The notes beneath the pieces are model-generated. The model did not search any database. It was not told where the DNA came from and saw only the letters and a list, made by a program, of their open reading frames with translations. Below, in pieces: positions 11,087 to 22,068 of a DNA stretch of 64,000 bases (positions are counted from its first letter, which is position 1; each line of letters opens with the position of its first letter). The stretch covers positions 868,001 through 932,000 of the forward strand of contig MU839835.1 of assembly GCA_030411725.1 (NCBI GenBank), in the 5' to 3' direction. The position numbers and the translations under genes are program-made. Source of the DNA: Echria macrotheca. Taxonomy: Eukaryota > Ascomycota > Sordariomycetes > Sordariales > Schizotheciaceae.

Positions 11087-12181
11087 TTAACAGTCAGGTT
11101 TGTTGCGAACTACCAAAAAGGAGTTTCTAGGGCCGGCCGTGACTGCTACGACCTCCTTATTGTGAGAGTCGACGGCGTCTACGCTAACCTTGGTCCAGGA
11201 ATCGGCTGATGACACCTCTGCACCAAGACCGAGCTGTCCGTTGCTGTTGGAACCAATTACGAAAACCTCCCCAGTTGTGGTTAGTGCAATTACGTGCGCT
11301 TCTCCCACAGCGATGTCGGCAATGTCATGGTCCTCGATGACGACAGGTTCTGGAACGTCACCGAGCTCCAGTCCACCAAGACCAGCGACTGTAGCTCGAC
11401 CAGCATGGCCCCAGACGTACAGATCGTGGCCGGCAGTCAAAGCCGCTAACACGTAGCCTCCCGCTGCGATCTTGGTGATGGGGCCGGTGGGAAGATAGAG
11501 CAGATCAGTCACTATCGAAGGTGTTTCGGCCCTAGCATTTTCAGCAATTGCGGCTACACAAAGCATGGTGTGGATTTATTCACCGGCTCTGACTGAGGTC
11601 CCTCCCGAGACAGCCGCCGTAGCGCTCATCTCCCCATGTCCAGACATTCCCGGAAGGCGACAAAGCAGCGAAACCGGTATCGTAGGCCACGAGTTGTCTG
11701 ATGGGTGGAGGGGTACGAAAGAGCTGTGTCAACTTGGTGGAGCGGAGGTTGCTTACCGCCTGTAGGGCGGGATGTGTGTCATCGACTGAGAGCGAGCGTG
11801 GCACTGGTCAGGCACGGCTGTTTACTTGGGACTGGACCACACGCATGCCTACCTACGAGAATGCCATTGGCGGCGCGGGCAAGGTGAGGAAAGGCAGTTG
11901 ACCCGAGAGCACTGAGCGCAGCTTCCTCCCTCGGAATGAAGCCGGTTTTGCGCGTCCCGGAGCTAGTATGGACTGTAGAGAGTGTTACCGCAAAGGGATC
12001 CGAGGGATCAAAATTGGCGTGGCTCACCCAGCGTAAAGGACTGGAAGGGAGTAACTCCGGAGATGTCGTCGTCGCGCAACACGCAAGTGAAAAGTGATGT
12101 GTCGTCGGGGTCTTGGTCCGTGCCGTTCCCGTCAAAGCTCAATTGGCCCCAGGCATTGAGGCCGGTTGCATATAGTTCCAT
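11087..12181 (-). CDS. RCC1/BLIP-II repeat protein (alpha-tubulin suppressor-like)
   Basis: The model has four exons (12181-12028, 11972-11853, 11785-11584, 11531-11087) encoding 306 residues. It is a beta-propeller of RCC1-type repeats, with units such as MELYATGLNAWGQL, NVWTWGDERYGGCLGRD, AGHDLYVWG and GEVFVIGSNSNGQLGLG. Proteins of this fold act as exchange factors or scaffolds. This fungal family is usually annotated as an alpha-tubulin suppressor or simply RCC1-like, and its role is unknown. The start at MELYATG matches the family; the frame stays open upstream from an earlier ATG at 12253, which is less likely. The third junction uses donor GTAGGC with a CTGAC branch site. It is divergent from DCL2. 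Confidence 0.85.
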
Positions 12182-12790
12182 GTTTCGAGGTCTTTGGGTG
12201 TTTGCCGATGACGAGTCGTCGATGCCCCGCAGCGTATAGACTACTCTGGTCATCCCGCTTCTGTCGCTAAACCCCCCAATGCCAACCGCTCACTAGCCTG
12301 CGCCCCTCGGGTGCCTACCAAGCAGGTGGCCAAGGCTAGTTTGCAAAAGCTTCGCAGGTTACACGAGCCTCACTTTTATGTCGATTCCGCTGCGAGGAGG
12401 CCTACAGCTAGTGACACAGCCCTAACGGCCTAACGGAACCCTATGGTTGAGACACCCCACCAGGCTGCCATCATAAAAGGGACGATGCACTCTGGGTGCC
12501 TCCGGGCATCTGGAGTTGACGAAACCAAGATGAAAAGTTGATACGCAGGCAGATGCAGTTGAGCCAATACGAAAGGAGCAAGCGTTTGCAGGCAGTCCCA
12601 TTCTGACTCGCTGCCTTGGTTCCGAGCATTTTCTTGCAATTCAGTCAGGCGCTTCAACCTAACGCACACTCGGGCATCATTGAGCCGCGTAACGCTCGGT
12701 CTTGTGTCTCCTGCTGCAGGCTTACTCCGGAGCCGCACATCGGCCCGGTCATCCCTGGTCTGGCCGGCTGCCCAGACGGCCACGCGGACC
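12182..12790. other. Divergent promoter, RCC1-like gene / DCL2
   Basis: No gene is supported. This is the presumed regulatory region of DCL2 (+) and the RCC1-like gene (-). Confidence 0.5.
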
Positions 12791-15700
12791 ATGACCGGCC
12801 CCGGCGAGGAAATGGTCATTGACCATGAGGACGACTGGTCGACTTGCTCTGACTCAGACGCCGAAGCCGCCCAGGATGGACCTCCTCAAGACTCGATGGT
12901 CTCCTCGGCCCCTTCTGAGCAGCTCGAGCCTGAGGCTTCCTCCGGGGAAAGCACGCCGGCCGAAGCTTCGCCGGAGCCACCAACCATGACGGCGAGAGCC
13001 TACCAGCTCGAGATGTTTGAGTTGAGCCTCAAGCAGAACATTATCGTGGCTGTATGTCACTCTGTTACCCGCATCGGAGACCGCACTTCTAACACGTATC
13101 GTAGATGGACACCGGAAGTGGCAAGACCCACGTGTATGTGCCTTGGGCAACTGGTGTTGGTATGTGCTAACGATGATAGGGCTGTTCTACGTATAAGAGA
13201 AGAGCTCGGTCGCAGCGACAAGGTGAGCAGGATATCATATCTGTTCAGAGCACCGGCTGACGAGTCTTAAGAGGGTTTGGTTCCTTGCTCCGACGGTGCC
13301 CTTGGCGGGCCAGCAACATGATGTGCTTCGGGCTCAGATCGCAGGTATCCAGTCGAGACTGATCCGCGGGTCGGATAATGTGGAAGCGTGGTCTGACCAT
13401 GCCACATGGAACGAAATCCTCCATAATGTCCGGGTTGTTGTGTCGACATTCCAGATTCTGTTTGATGCCGTGAGCCACGGGTTTGTCCGGCTCGACTCTC
13501 TCAGTCTCATTGTAGTCGATGAAGGTTCGTGTGGGCTCCCGTGCATGATCTGTGGCTGACACTGCCAGCGCACCACTGTATCGGGAACAATGCTGTCGCA
13601 AGACTGATGCGGGAGATATACTGGCGAGACAAGCAGAACGGTCGCGAGGTTCCTCACATCATGGGCTTAACAGCGAGCCCCCTGATGCGGAACAACTTCA
13701 AGGATCTTGAAACCTTGGAATCGACACTAGATGCCGTCTGTAGAACCCCTACTGAGCATCGTGATGAGCTCATGACTATGGTCAACCGGCCTCAGGTGCA
13801 CACAGTCCGCTATCCAGACCCCCCTAGCCCAGAAGGGAACGATCTATCCAGGGCTACCCCGAGCCTAGCCAGTTTGACAAGCGTTTTCCGTGGACTGAAC
13901 CTTTTGCAAGATCCAGATGTCATCTACGAAACGGCCCAGAAAACGGAACGAAGTAGGCAGAAGCTCCTACGAATCATGAAGACGCAATCGACATACTGCC
14001 GCACCAAGTTCAGGTCATTCATAAACGCGGCCAAGGTCATGCACTCACAACTCGGATCGTGGGCCACCAACTACTACATACACACGGTTATCACGAGGTT
14101 CCTGTCCACCTCCAGCGCTCGGAACAACCGTCTCCTTGAAGGTCTCAGCGAAGAGGCGAGCAGGTACCTCGCTGAAGCGTTCCGCATAGTGAACGCTCCT
14201 CCACCGCCAACGGTGCCTGATGTCACGTCTCCCAAGGTCGAGACTCTCCTTCAGATCCTCAGCTCTCACGGCAAAGAAACAGTCGGTATAATCTTTGCCA
14301 AGGATAGAGCTACCGTTGGTGTGCTGACGCATCTCCTCTCGGTTCATCCTCTGACTGCTGACCGATACCGCGTCGGATCGGTGGTAGGCAGCACGAAGCC
14401 GGGACGAGACTATCTCGACCTGAGCCGCAAGGAGGACTTGTTTAGTCTTCAGGAATTCCGGGTGGGAAAGACCAACCTTCTGGTGGCGACCAGCGTCTTG
14501 GAAGAGGGCATTGATGTCCCGGAGTGCAACCTCGTAATCTGCTTCGACCAGCCGAATACGCCGAAATCTTTCATCCAACGCCGCGGTCGTGCCAGGATGT
14601 CGTCATCCCATTTGTACCTTATGATCTCGGAGTCATCTGGACGTGACACTGATGTCTGGAAGCAGTTTGAGGACGGCATGAGGCGGATGTACGAGGATGA
14701 TATGCAAAGGAAGCAGACCTTTGAAGAAATAGAAAGAGCGGAGAATCCGGACTACCCTGTGCTCGAGGTAGAAGAGACGAGGGCGAGACTGACCATAGAT
14801 GATGCGAAGCGCCATCTCGAGCATTTCTGCGGCACCCTATCATCAAGAAAGTTCATCGATCCGCGGCCCTACTACACCATCGGCAGTCTAGACGGAAGAC
14901 CACTTTCTCCGGAGACACGGGCGCTCTTAAAGGCTACTGTCCATCTCCCGACATCTCTGGTGCCAGAACTCCGGCGGTTCACAAGCCTCCAGGGGTGGTA
15001 TTCGCAAGAGTACGCCATGAAAGATGCCGCCTTCCATGCATATTCCCAACTGTATGAGGCTGGGCTGGTCAACAAGAACCTCTTGCCTGTCCATGTCTCC
15101 GAACTGCTCCCCGATGCCGTTGGTAGGGCCGGCCTGGCCGTTGTCAGCGAGCAGCTGAATCCCTGGGTGGGTATTTCTCACAAATGGCGTGCGACGGACG
15201 GGGAGCTGTTCCGCCGCCGCGTGCTGTTCGAAAACAAATACGAGTCAATCTCCGCCGAATTTCACATTGTGCTACCGGTGCCGATACCGCATATGGCGCC
15301 GGTGAAAATTTACTGGGATGCCCATTCCGACTGGACAATCACCATGGATGAAAGCGAAGAGAGAGCACCGAGGAGCCACCAACCCGACCACACCATGGCG
15401 CTGCTCTCGATGTCGTTCGGACACCGGCAGGGATGGGTCAACCCAGAAAAACGGCACCCTCTTCGGATCGTGTCGGCTTGTGGGGACCTGAGCATGGACG
15501 ATATGGCGGCTTTGGACTTCAGTCCTGACTTGATGCAAGGCGCCGCTTCAGGCCACCTTATCAGGGACGTTGAGCAAGCTAATCAGCCGTATATCTACCT
15601 GGGCTGGCTGCCCAACAAGCCGCCTGCGGACATGATCGGACGGCTTCCTCGCTGGGGTCCAAAAAGACAGGCGATGGACTACGAATCGGCTCCCGACGTC

Positions 15701-17450
15701 CCGTACGTGGTCGTTCGGTCCTGGCCCAAGAGGGCTGGGTCTTTCCAGCCGGTGGGACCCAAGACAGCGGAGGCTGCGGGCAGTTCGAAGCCATATCCTC
15801 GCATCCACCCTGCGGCGGTGGTCAGAGTAGACAGAGTCCCTGCCAAGTTCACTCACATTGGAATGCTTATCCCAGCGCTTACGTATGCGTTAGAAACCCA
15901 TCTGGTGGCGTCTGACCTCATGGCGAACCACTTGGAGAGTCTGCATCTCAGCGACCTCTCGCTGGTCCTCATGGCCATCAGCACGACCTCGTCCCGGGGA
16001 CCGGTGAATTACGAGCGGGTTGAGTTTCTTGGGGATTCGATTCTCAAGTTTTGCACCACGGCCAATGTGTCGGCCAGATGTACGAAAACCGTCAGTCTTT
16101 TAGCGCATTGCTAACCGATTCTTAGTTCTTCTTTGGCCAGAGGGCTATCTCACGCAGTATAAAGACAAGATTGTTTCCAACAGTAGACTCTTCCAAGCGG
16201 CCGTCGAGTCCGGCCTCGACAGGTACATCATTACCAAACCATATTCGGTGCAGAGGCCGTTTTACGTTGAGGACCTGATCAACATCACGCCGACGGAGCA
16301 GATGGAGGAACGGCGGCAGCTAGCGACAAAGACACCGGCCGACGTCATCGAATCTCTGATTGGTATCTCGTATCTCGAGGGAGGTCTGCAGAAAGCCGTT
16401 GACTGTATGTCACTCCTCCTTCCCGATGGCAAGATGAAGTGGCAGGGCATCGAAAGATGCAGGCAAGTCCTGTACGAGAACGCGCCGGCCGATCACCGGC
16501 TCCCGACGACGATGGGGCGAGCCGAAGTTCTCATCGGGTACACGTTCAAAAAGAAGGCGCTCCTCGTGGAGGCCTTGACGCACGGTTCCTACAATCTACC
16601 GGGCGTCACGGCATGCCTTGAAAGGCTGGAGTTTCTGGGCGACGCGGTGCTCGATTACATCGTGGTGACAGCGCTCTTCGACATACCCGAGCTGCAGAAC
16701 TGGCACATGCATCGCCTCAAGACGGCACTCGTCAACGGCGACATCCTGGCTTTTCTCGTCATGGAGTGGGCTGTCGAGGAGGAACGAATGGAAGTGAGTT
16801 CCTCTATCAAAAGTGAGGATGAGGGGGAGGAGGATGAAGAAACTACGGTCGTGACTGGTAAGAACAGCAAACCGATATTGACGGAGCGTACGATGGTCAA
16901 ACACGCTTTGTGGTCGTTCATGCGGCATGCCTCGGGCGACATGGGCATTGTGCAGCAGGCGACGCAGAAACGGTACGAGGAGCTGCGAGGAGAGATCGTC
17001 GACGCGCTACAGACGGGCAGTCACTACCCGTGGGCTCAGCTGGCCAAGCTGCAAGCGCAAAAGTTTTATTCGGATCTGTTTGAGAGCGTGCTTGGCGCGG
17101 TGTGGGTTGACTCGGGCAGCATCGAGGCGTGCAAGGGCGTGGTGGAGCGTGTTGGGATATTACCGATGATGAGGAGGTTGTTGGCCGATGGAGTGAAGGT
17201 TTTGCACCCCAAGGAAGAACTTTCACAGCGGGCATTGGGAAAGAAGGTCGATTACCAGATCAGCGTGGTGGAGGTCGGAGAGGACAAGGAGTCGAGGGAG
17301 TTTGCGTGTCGGGTGGTTCTTGAGAGCAGGGTTCTGGCAGAAGTGACGGGAGGTGTGACCAAGGAAGAGGCGAAGACGAGGGCAGCAGCCATCGCGTGTT
17401 CGGTCTTGCAGGGGGAGGCTGAGGGGCCAGTCGGTGGTGAATGGGGTTAA
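12791..17450 (+). CDS. DCL2: Dicer-like protein 2
   Basis: A fungal Dicer that cuts double-stranded RNA into siRNAs for RNA silencing and antiviral defence. The model has six exons (12791-13051, 13105-13133, 13180-13222, 13272-13524, 13569-16079, 16126-17450) encoding 1473 residues, normal for DCL2. The helicase has motif I MDTGSGKTHV (88-97), DEAHH (about 195) and motif VI IQRRGRARM (about 530). A Dicer dimerisation domain (DUF283) follows at about 610-700. RNase IIIa has ERVEFLGDSILKF (about 1010) and DVIESLIG (about 1105). RNase IIIb has ERLEFLGDAVLDY (about 1198) and FESVLGAVWVDSG (about 1350). All acidic catalytic positions are present. The last 70 residues resemble a dsRNA-binding fold. 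No PAZ domain is seen, as expected for DCL2. An acidic insert (about 1257-1280) interrupts RNase IIIb. Exon 2 is only 29 nt. ATG 12812 is an alternative start. Confidence 0.95.
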
Positions 17451-17462
17451 AAAGGGCATATA

Positions 17463-17478
17463 GGTTGGTTGGTTGGTT
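17463..17478 (+). repeat. (GGTT)4 microsatellite
   Basis: Four perfect GGTT units with degenerate copies after them, 12 nt downstream of the DCL2 stop codon. Confidence 0.8.
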
Positions 17479-17687
17479 AGTTGGTAGTGACTACAGCGAC
17501 TATCGGCAGGTTCAGATCTGCGTATAACGATTCTTTATGGCATTTGGAAAGAGGGCAGTTAGAATCAGATCTCTTTCCTACTAGATTAGGTATCCAAGAG
17601 AACTGGCAGCATTATCTTTGGTGGTAGTTTAAGCAACTATGTCAGTTTATGGTAGGTACCTATCAAGGTATCGACAGGTCAGGGGCA

Positions 17688-17700
17688 GGGTTAGGGTTGG
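17688..17700 (+). promoter_or_regulatory. Telobox-like motif upstream of RGP1
   Basis: GGGTTAGGGTTGG, two partial TTAGGG units, about 220 nt before the RGP1 start. Such sites bind Myb-type telobox factors in other eukaryotes. Function here is inferred only. Confidence 0.35.
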
Positions 17701-17918
17701 CCCGACAGCCCGGCAGGCGTCTTTTTGGCCGACTTGTCGTTCGTCGAATGACGGAGGACGAAGCACTCAAGCAACTCCCTCCCACTCAGGTCGGTCGGTC
17801 CGTCTCAGCAGCCTCAGCATTGCGCATCCACACGCACGCCGCCCCAAGATGCTGGGCTCGAACAATGCGGCTTGGGGCTCTCTGACGACTTTGGCGTCCT
17901 AGTGGGAAGACGCCTACC

Positions 17919-20662
17919 ATGTCGGCCGACGGGTCGCTGCTCTCCTCGTCGGCGTCCAGTTCGACTTCCAGCCAGTCCAACATCCGCGTCTTCGTCCGCT
18001 GGCAAGACCACGTCGTCTTCGCCGGCGAGGACCTCAAATGCACCATCACCTTTAAGAACGTCGCCCGCCCCCCGAACCCCCCGGGCTCCGCCTCACTGCC
18101 GCCCAAACTCTCGCCCCTCTCGTCGTCGTCGTCGCGACATCTCGGCCCCGACGCCCGCCCCCGCCAGCCCTCCCCGCTCTCGCCCAGCGCCGCTCACAAT
18201 CGCGCCAAGAACAATGCCGGCCTGCTCCCGCCGCCCGCTGCCCGCGGCCACCGCTCGACCCTCTCGCTGAGCGTGCCCTCGGCCGCCTCGCGCGCCCGCG
18301 CCGGCTCCATACCCTGGTCTCCACCCGCCAATCTCGCCGGCGCCGCGAGGTCCGGGCGGAATGGCGGGAGTGGACACGGCGAGGGACACAAGCGTTCTGT
18401 GTCGATCGTGTCGATCGGATCGGTCAGCACCGTCGACGACGCGCGCAGCGATGCCTCGACAGTTACGAAGACGCAGCGGCCCGCCCGGGGACATGCTCGG
18501 GCGTCGAGCTTGCAAATTGTTCCTCGGGGGCTGCCGCTGAACGGGCCACGCTCGGGTTTGTTCTTGTTTGTCTCTGTCTGGTGGGACCAGGACTAACCGG
18601 TCGCATAGCTACGAATCCCCCGAGACCGCCTCCGACCCAGTCCCCGCTCTTCCATGCTTCGTACCCCCCCGAGAGGTCGATTGGCCGGTCCGGCGCATCG
18701 ACGGCTCCCCCGACGCCGGCCCTTGGATCGGGAAAGCTATCACCGCTTAGTAGAGCGGACGGGATATCCGACTTCAAGTTCCCCATGACGGAGTCGCCCG
18801 CCTCTGCTGGTCCGAGCAAATCGGGAGACGACGGCCTGATGAGCCCGACGAGTAACGCCAGCGAGGCGCCGAGCTTGCCGATACGGACGAGGGACGGGGT
18901 GCCAATGATTAATGAGCACGGGGTGACACCCTCGGCTAGGGTACTGTCGACGACGAGCGTGGGGGGAACACCGAGGAGTAGCGGCGAGTTCTACTCGCTG
19001 AGCAATAATTCGTCTGAGACCCTGGCCTCGGAATATGTGACGCAGCAGCCGCTACGGTCACAAGGCCGGTCACAGCCACATAATAGGAGGACGTCGAATA
19101 TGTCGGGGAACGCGGCGAGAGTAATGCCGGAGGCACTGATGATGGGATATGCGCAAGTGCAGGGATCTTTTATCCTCGATGGATCCTTGGTCAACCTGGC
19201 GCCTTTTGAGCAGGTCAAGAGGAAGGCGGTTGTCGGTGGTCAGGGAGGCGGTGTGATTGGCGTCGAGACGGCGAAGAGGGACAGTGGGCTATTACGAGGG
19301 TTCGGATGGGGCAACTTTACCAGTTCCATCAGTGAAATTCTGGGAGGAGGCGAGCTGAGTACGATCAAGGAGATGCGCGGAATCGCAAGCTCCAAGTCGA
19401 TACCGCTGCTGTCTACACCGCAGTCCATCTTGTTTGTCGACCTGCAGCTGGCACCGGGCGAGACGAAATCGTTCGAGTACAGCTTTAGGTTACCAAAGGG
19501 GCTGCCGCCAACGCATCGTGGAAAGGCGATGAAGATCTCCTACAGTTTGGTCATCGGCACGCAAAGACCTGGCGGTGCCAAGGAGCAGCAGGTGAAGTCG
19601 GTCGAGATACCGTTCCGGGTTCTCGGGAGCGTCAACAGCCACGGCGAGATACTGGGTCACGACCTGATGTCACCATATATCATCCTCCGAGACCAAGCCC
19701 AGGTCAAGAGCGTAGATCAGCTCCGTCACAAACGAGACGGATCACAACAAAAAGGCGCCGCCGATAACAGGACCAGCCCTCCATCCACCATCAACTCCTT
19801 CCTCGGCTATCTCGACGAGCTCCTCTCCCGTCCGCAAGACAACCCAGGCGGTTTACTTAGCCCCAGCGCCGCTGCTCCCCCCTCCCGCCGTGAATCGACC
19901 TACTTCGACCACGATCACGACCCCCTGTACTCCCCGTTCGCCCCGAACTTTGGGAGCGCCAAGGAAACCATCGACCTCGCCATCATGCGCGCCAACATGA
20001 CAGGCGCAGGCCAGCAGTCTGCCAACCGTTTCGAAATCGCCCGCAACGGCAGACGGGTGGGCGTCGTGATGCTCGCGCGGCCCGCATACCGTCTCGGCGA
20101 GGTCGTCACACTCGCGATTGATTTTTCGGGGGGCGAGATCCCGTGCTATGCAGTCCACTTCGGACTCGAGACGGCCGAGCGCGTGGGTGCGAGTCTGGCG
20201 CTGCGCAGCGAGGCCAGCGTGCACAGGGTGACTAGAAAAATCTGGGCGAGCGCGAGCGAAGTGGCGGTCTGTGCGAGACGGGTCGTGTTCTGTCCTACTA
20301 TACCTGCGGCGGCGACGCCCGAGTTTGTTACCAGCGGGGTCTGTTTGGAGTGGAAGATTCGGGTCGAATTTGTCGTTCCTGTGTCTGAGGAGACTGAAGA
20401 AGAGGATGAGGGCGGGGCGGAGGAGAGTGAGGGCGAGGCAGCGAGCGAGGGGTTAAAGGGCCAGATACAGAAAGGGATGAACCATCCGTTGCTGGAGGAG
20501 GTCTCGAGAGACGAAAGGGGCGGGTTAGTCCTTGTTGCTGCGGAGAATCTCGTGTGCGAGAGCTTTGAGGTTGCCGTCCCGCTCAGGGTGTATGGGGCTG
20601 TGTGTAGTGGGCTGGAGAGGCTGGAGAGGGATGAGGCGGTTGAGGGGGGGTTGGTTGTGTAA
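17919..20662 (+). CDS. RGP1: Rgp1 family protein, subunit of the Ric1-Rgp1 Ypt6/Rab6 exchange factor
   Basis: With Ric1, Rgp1 activates the Golgi GTPase Ypt6/Rab6 for endosome-to-Golgi traffic. The model has two exons (17919-18555, 18609-20662) encoding 896 residues. The N-terminus SNIRVFVRWQDHVVFAGEDL opens an arrestin-like beta domain that is interrupted by a very long Ser/Pro-rich low-complexity region (about residues 50-350). The conserved part resumes around MGYAQVQGSFILDGSL and continues through LAPGETKSFEYSFRLPKGLPP and the C-terminal VSRDERGGLVLV...ESFEVAVPLRVYG. An acidic stretch (ETEEEDEGGAEES) lies near residue 805. The single intron has a long gap from donor to a TAG acceptor and restores the frame. 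It is much longer than yeast Rgp1 (663), mainly because of the disordered insert. Confidence 0.88.
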
Positions 20663-21252
20663 GGTAGAGATTTAGAGGGGTTTATAGTCGTGGGTGGGTG
20701 TGGTGTTTTGGGGGAGAGAAAAAAGTGAATTTGTTTTGTTGTTTATTATTTATTATATGCAGGTTTCCCGGGAGTCGGTAACCGTAACCGCTGGGGATAT
20801 TCCGAATGTTAGAACGATGAATAGGGGAATATATATGTGATATAGACGGGTTGGATTCTGGATTCTGGATTTTAAGTGGGTGTTCTTTTTCGGCTCAAGG
20901 ATAAGAATGCCGGAGCTTCTAGGTGGGGGGCGGGGCGGGGGATATAAGTGACGGAGAGAGAGTGGTCTGTGATACTGTGTAATGATGTGTGTGTGTTCAG
21001 ACGTGTGCCATGAGATTAGTTCTGAAAGGGGACGGACAGGGCTGGATCAACCACCCCCCCTTAGGTCTAGATCCAGAAGGGAAATATTTACCCGCTACGG
21101 TATACGTTATGTCGTACAATACAACCTACTTGTGTTCCGTTTATTCTCCTTGGCAACTTGGGTATTCTCGTCGACCAAAGTGATCTTACCATCATCCATG
21201 TGTGGGAATCTGGGTCTTTGCCAATGAATAGATTGTGTGTCAATTGGTGGTA

Positions 21253-21282
21253 CTGGCCCAGCCGGAGTGCTGGCTGGGCCAG
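21253..21282. repeat. Perfect inverted repeat, 11-bp arms, 8-nt loop
   Basis: The arms CTGGCCCAGCC and GGCTGGGCCAG are exact reverse complements around GGAGTGCT. In RNA this would be a very stable GC-rich stem between two converging genes. Confidence 0.85.
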
Positions 21283-21334
21283 GTCTATCTATATCTATCC
21301 TATTCCTTTGTTTCTGAATGCCTTCTTCTTCCTG

Positions 21335-21356
21335 ACTGAGTCCTCTTTGACTCAGT
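21335..21356. repeat. Inverted repeat, 8-bp arms, 6-nt loop
   Basis: ACTGAGTC and GACTCAGT flank CTCTTT. The right arm starts a 15-mer (GACTCAGTTGCATGC) repeated nearly unchanged about 21 nt later (GATTCAGTTGCCTGC). Confidence 0.8.
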
Positions 21357-22068
21357 TGCATGCCTCCTTGATTCAGTTGCCTGCAAGTAAATAAAGGGTT
21401 CCAAGGTGTCTTGCATCACTGGCGGCCTTTGGGCCTTTGCCCATCAGGGTGCCTGCATCTTCACACCATGGACCTCATTTATGAGCCGAGTCTTTGTAAA
21501 CCGTATTATTAGTTATATAGCCACACTTGGAACTCACGTCTAACAAGACCTTAAACGTCACGAACACGAAGAGACACATACTTCATCATTCGAATCAAAA
21601 GACCTGGGTTTATGAATCGTGACACTCGCAAAGCCGGGTTGCTCGAAATATGTATACACACACGACAACACCTACAATAATCAACCTTCACCATCAATCC
21701 GCACAACTAATATTGTCAACAATACCCTCTATTCGCTGCCATGCTGCCATGCACACTACACGCAGGTAAGAGTGCGACTCTAAACCAACCATAACCCATA
21801 GTTGCACCCCGTGCAAAACGCCTATCCCGTTGCCAACAAAACGCCATTCTCCAAACCCATATCCGTAGCCTGTGTATCAATAGCAAAAGAGAGGCCCAAC
21901 AAAAGAACCGCCAAAAAGGATAGCATCTAAACCCCCAATACCAAACCAAACAATAATACAAATCCGAAGCAAGAATGAAGGAAAAGGGGTATCTACTTTC
22001 GCCTCCAATGTCCACTCTCGCCTTTCCCGTATATTCAGCTTGCTGTCCTTCCCAATGTCCGTTACCCA

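Larger units (their letters stand above)
17451..17918. other. DCL2 3' flank and RGP1 promoter
   Basis: The stretch holds a GGTT microsatellite just after the DCL2 stop and an interstitial telomere-like motif at 17688-17700. No gene. Confidence 0.55.
20663..22068. other. Convergent 3' flanks of RGP1 and the WD40 gene
   Basis: About 1.4 kb with no supported gene. It contains G-rich runs at 20690-20715 and 20922-20941 on the RGP1 sense strand, a perfect 11-bp hairpin at 21253-21282 and a second 8-bp palindrome at 21335-21356 followed by two near-identical 15-mers. Confidence 0.55.

Noticed and set aside
12008..12253. Earlier ATG at 12253 for the RCC1-like gene
   Set aside because: The family starts at MELYATG (12181); the 24 extra residues are not propeller sequence.
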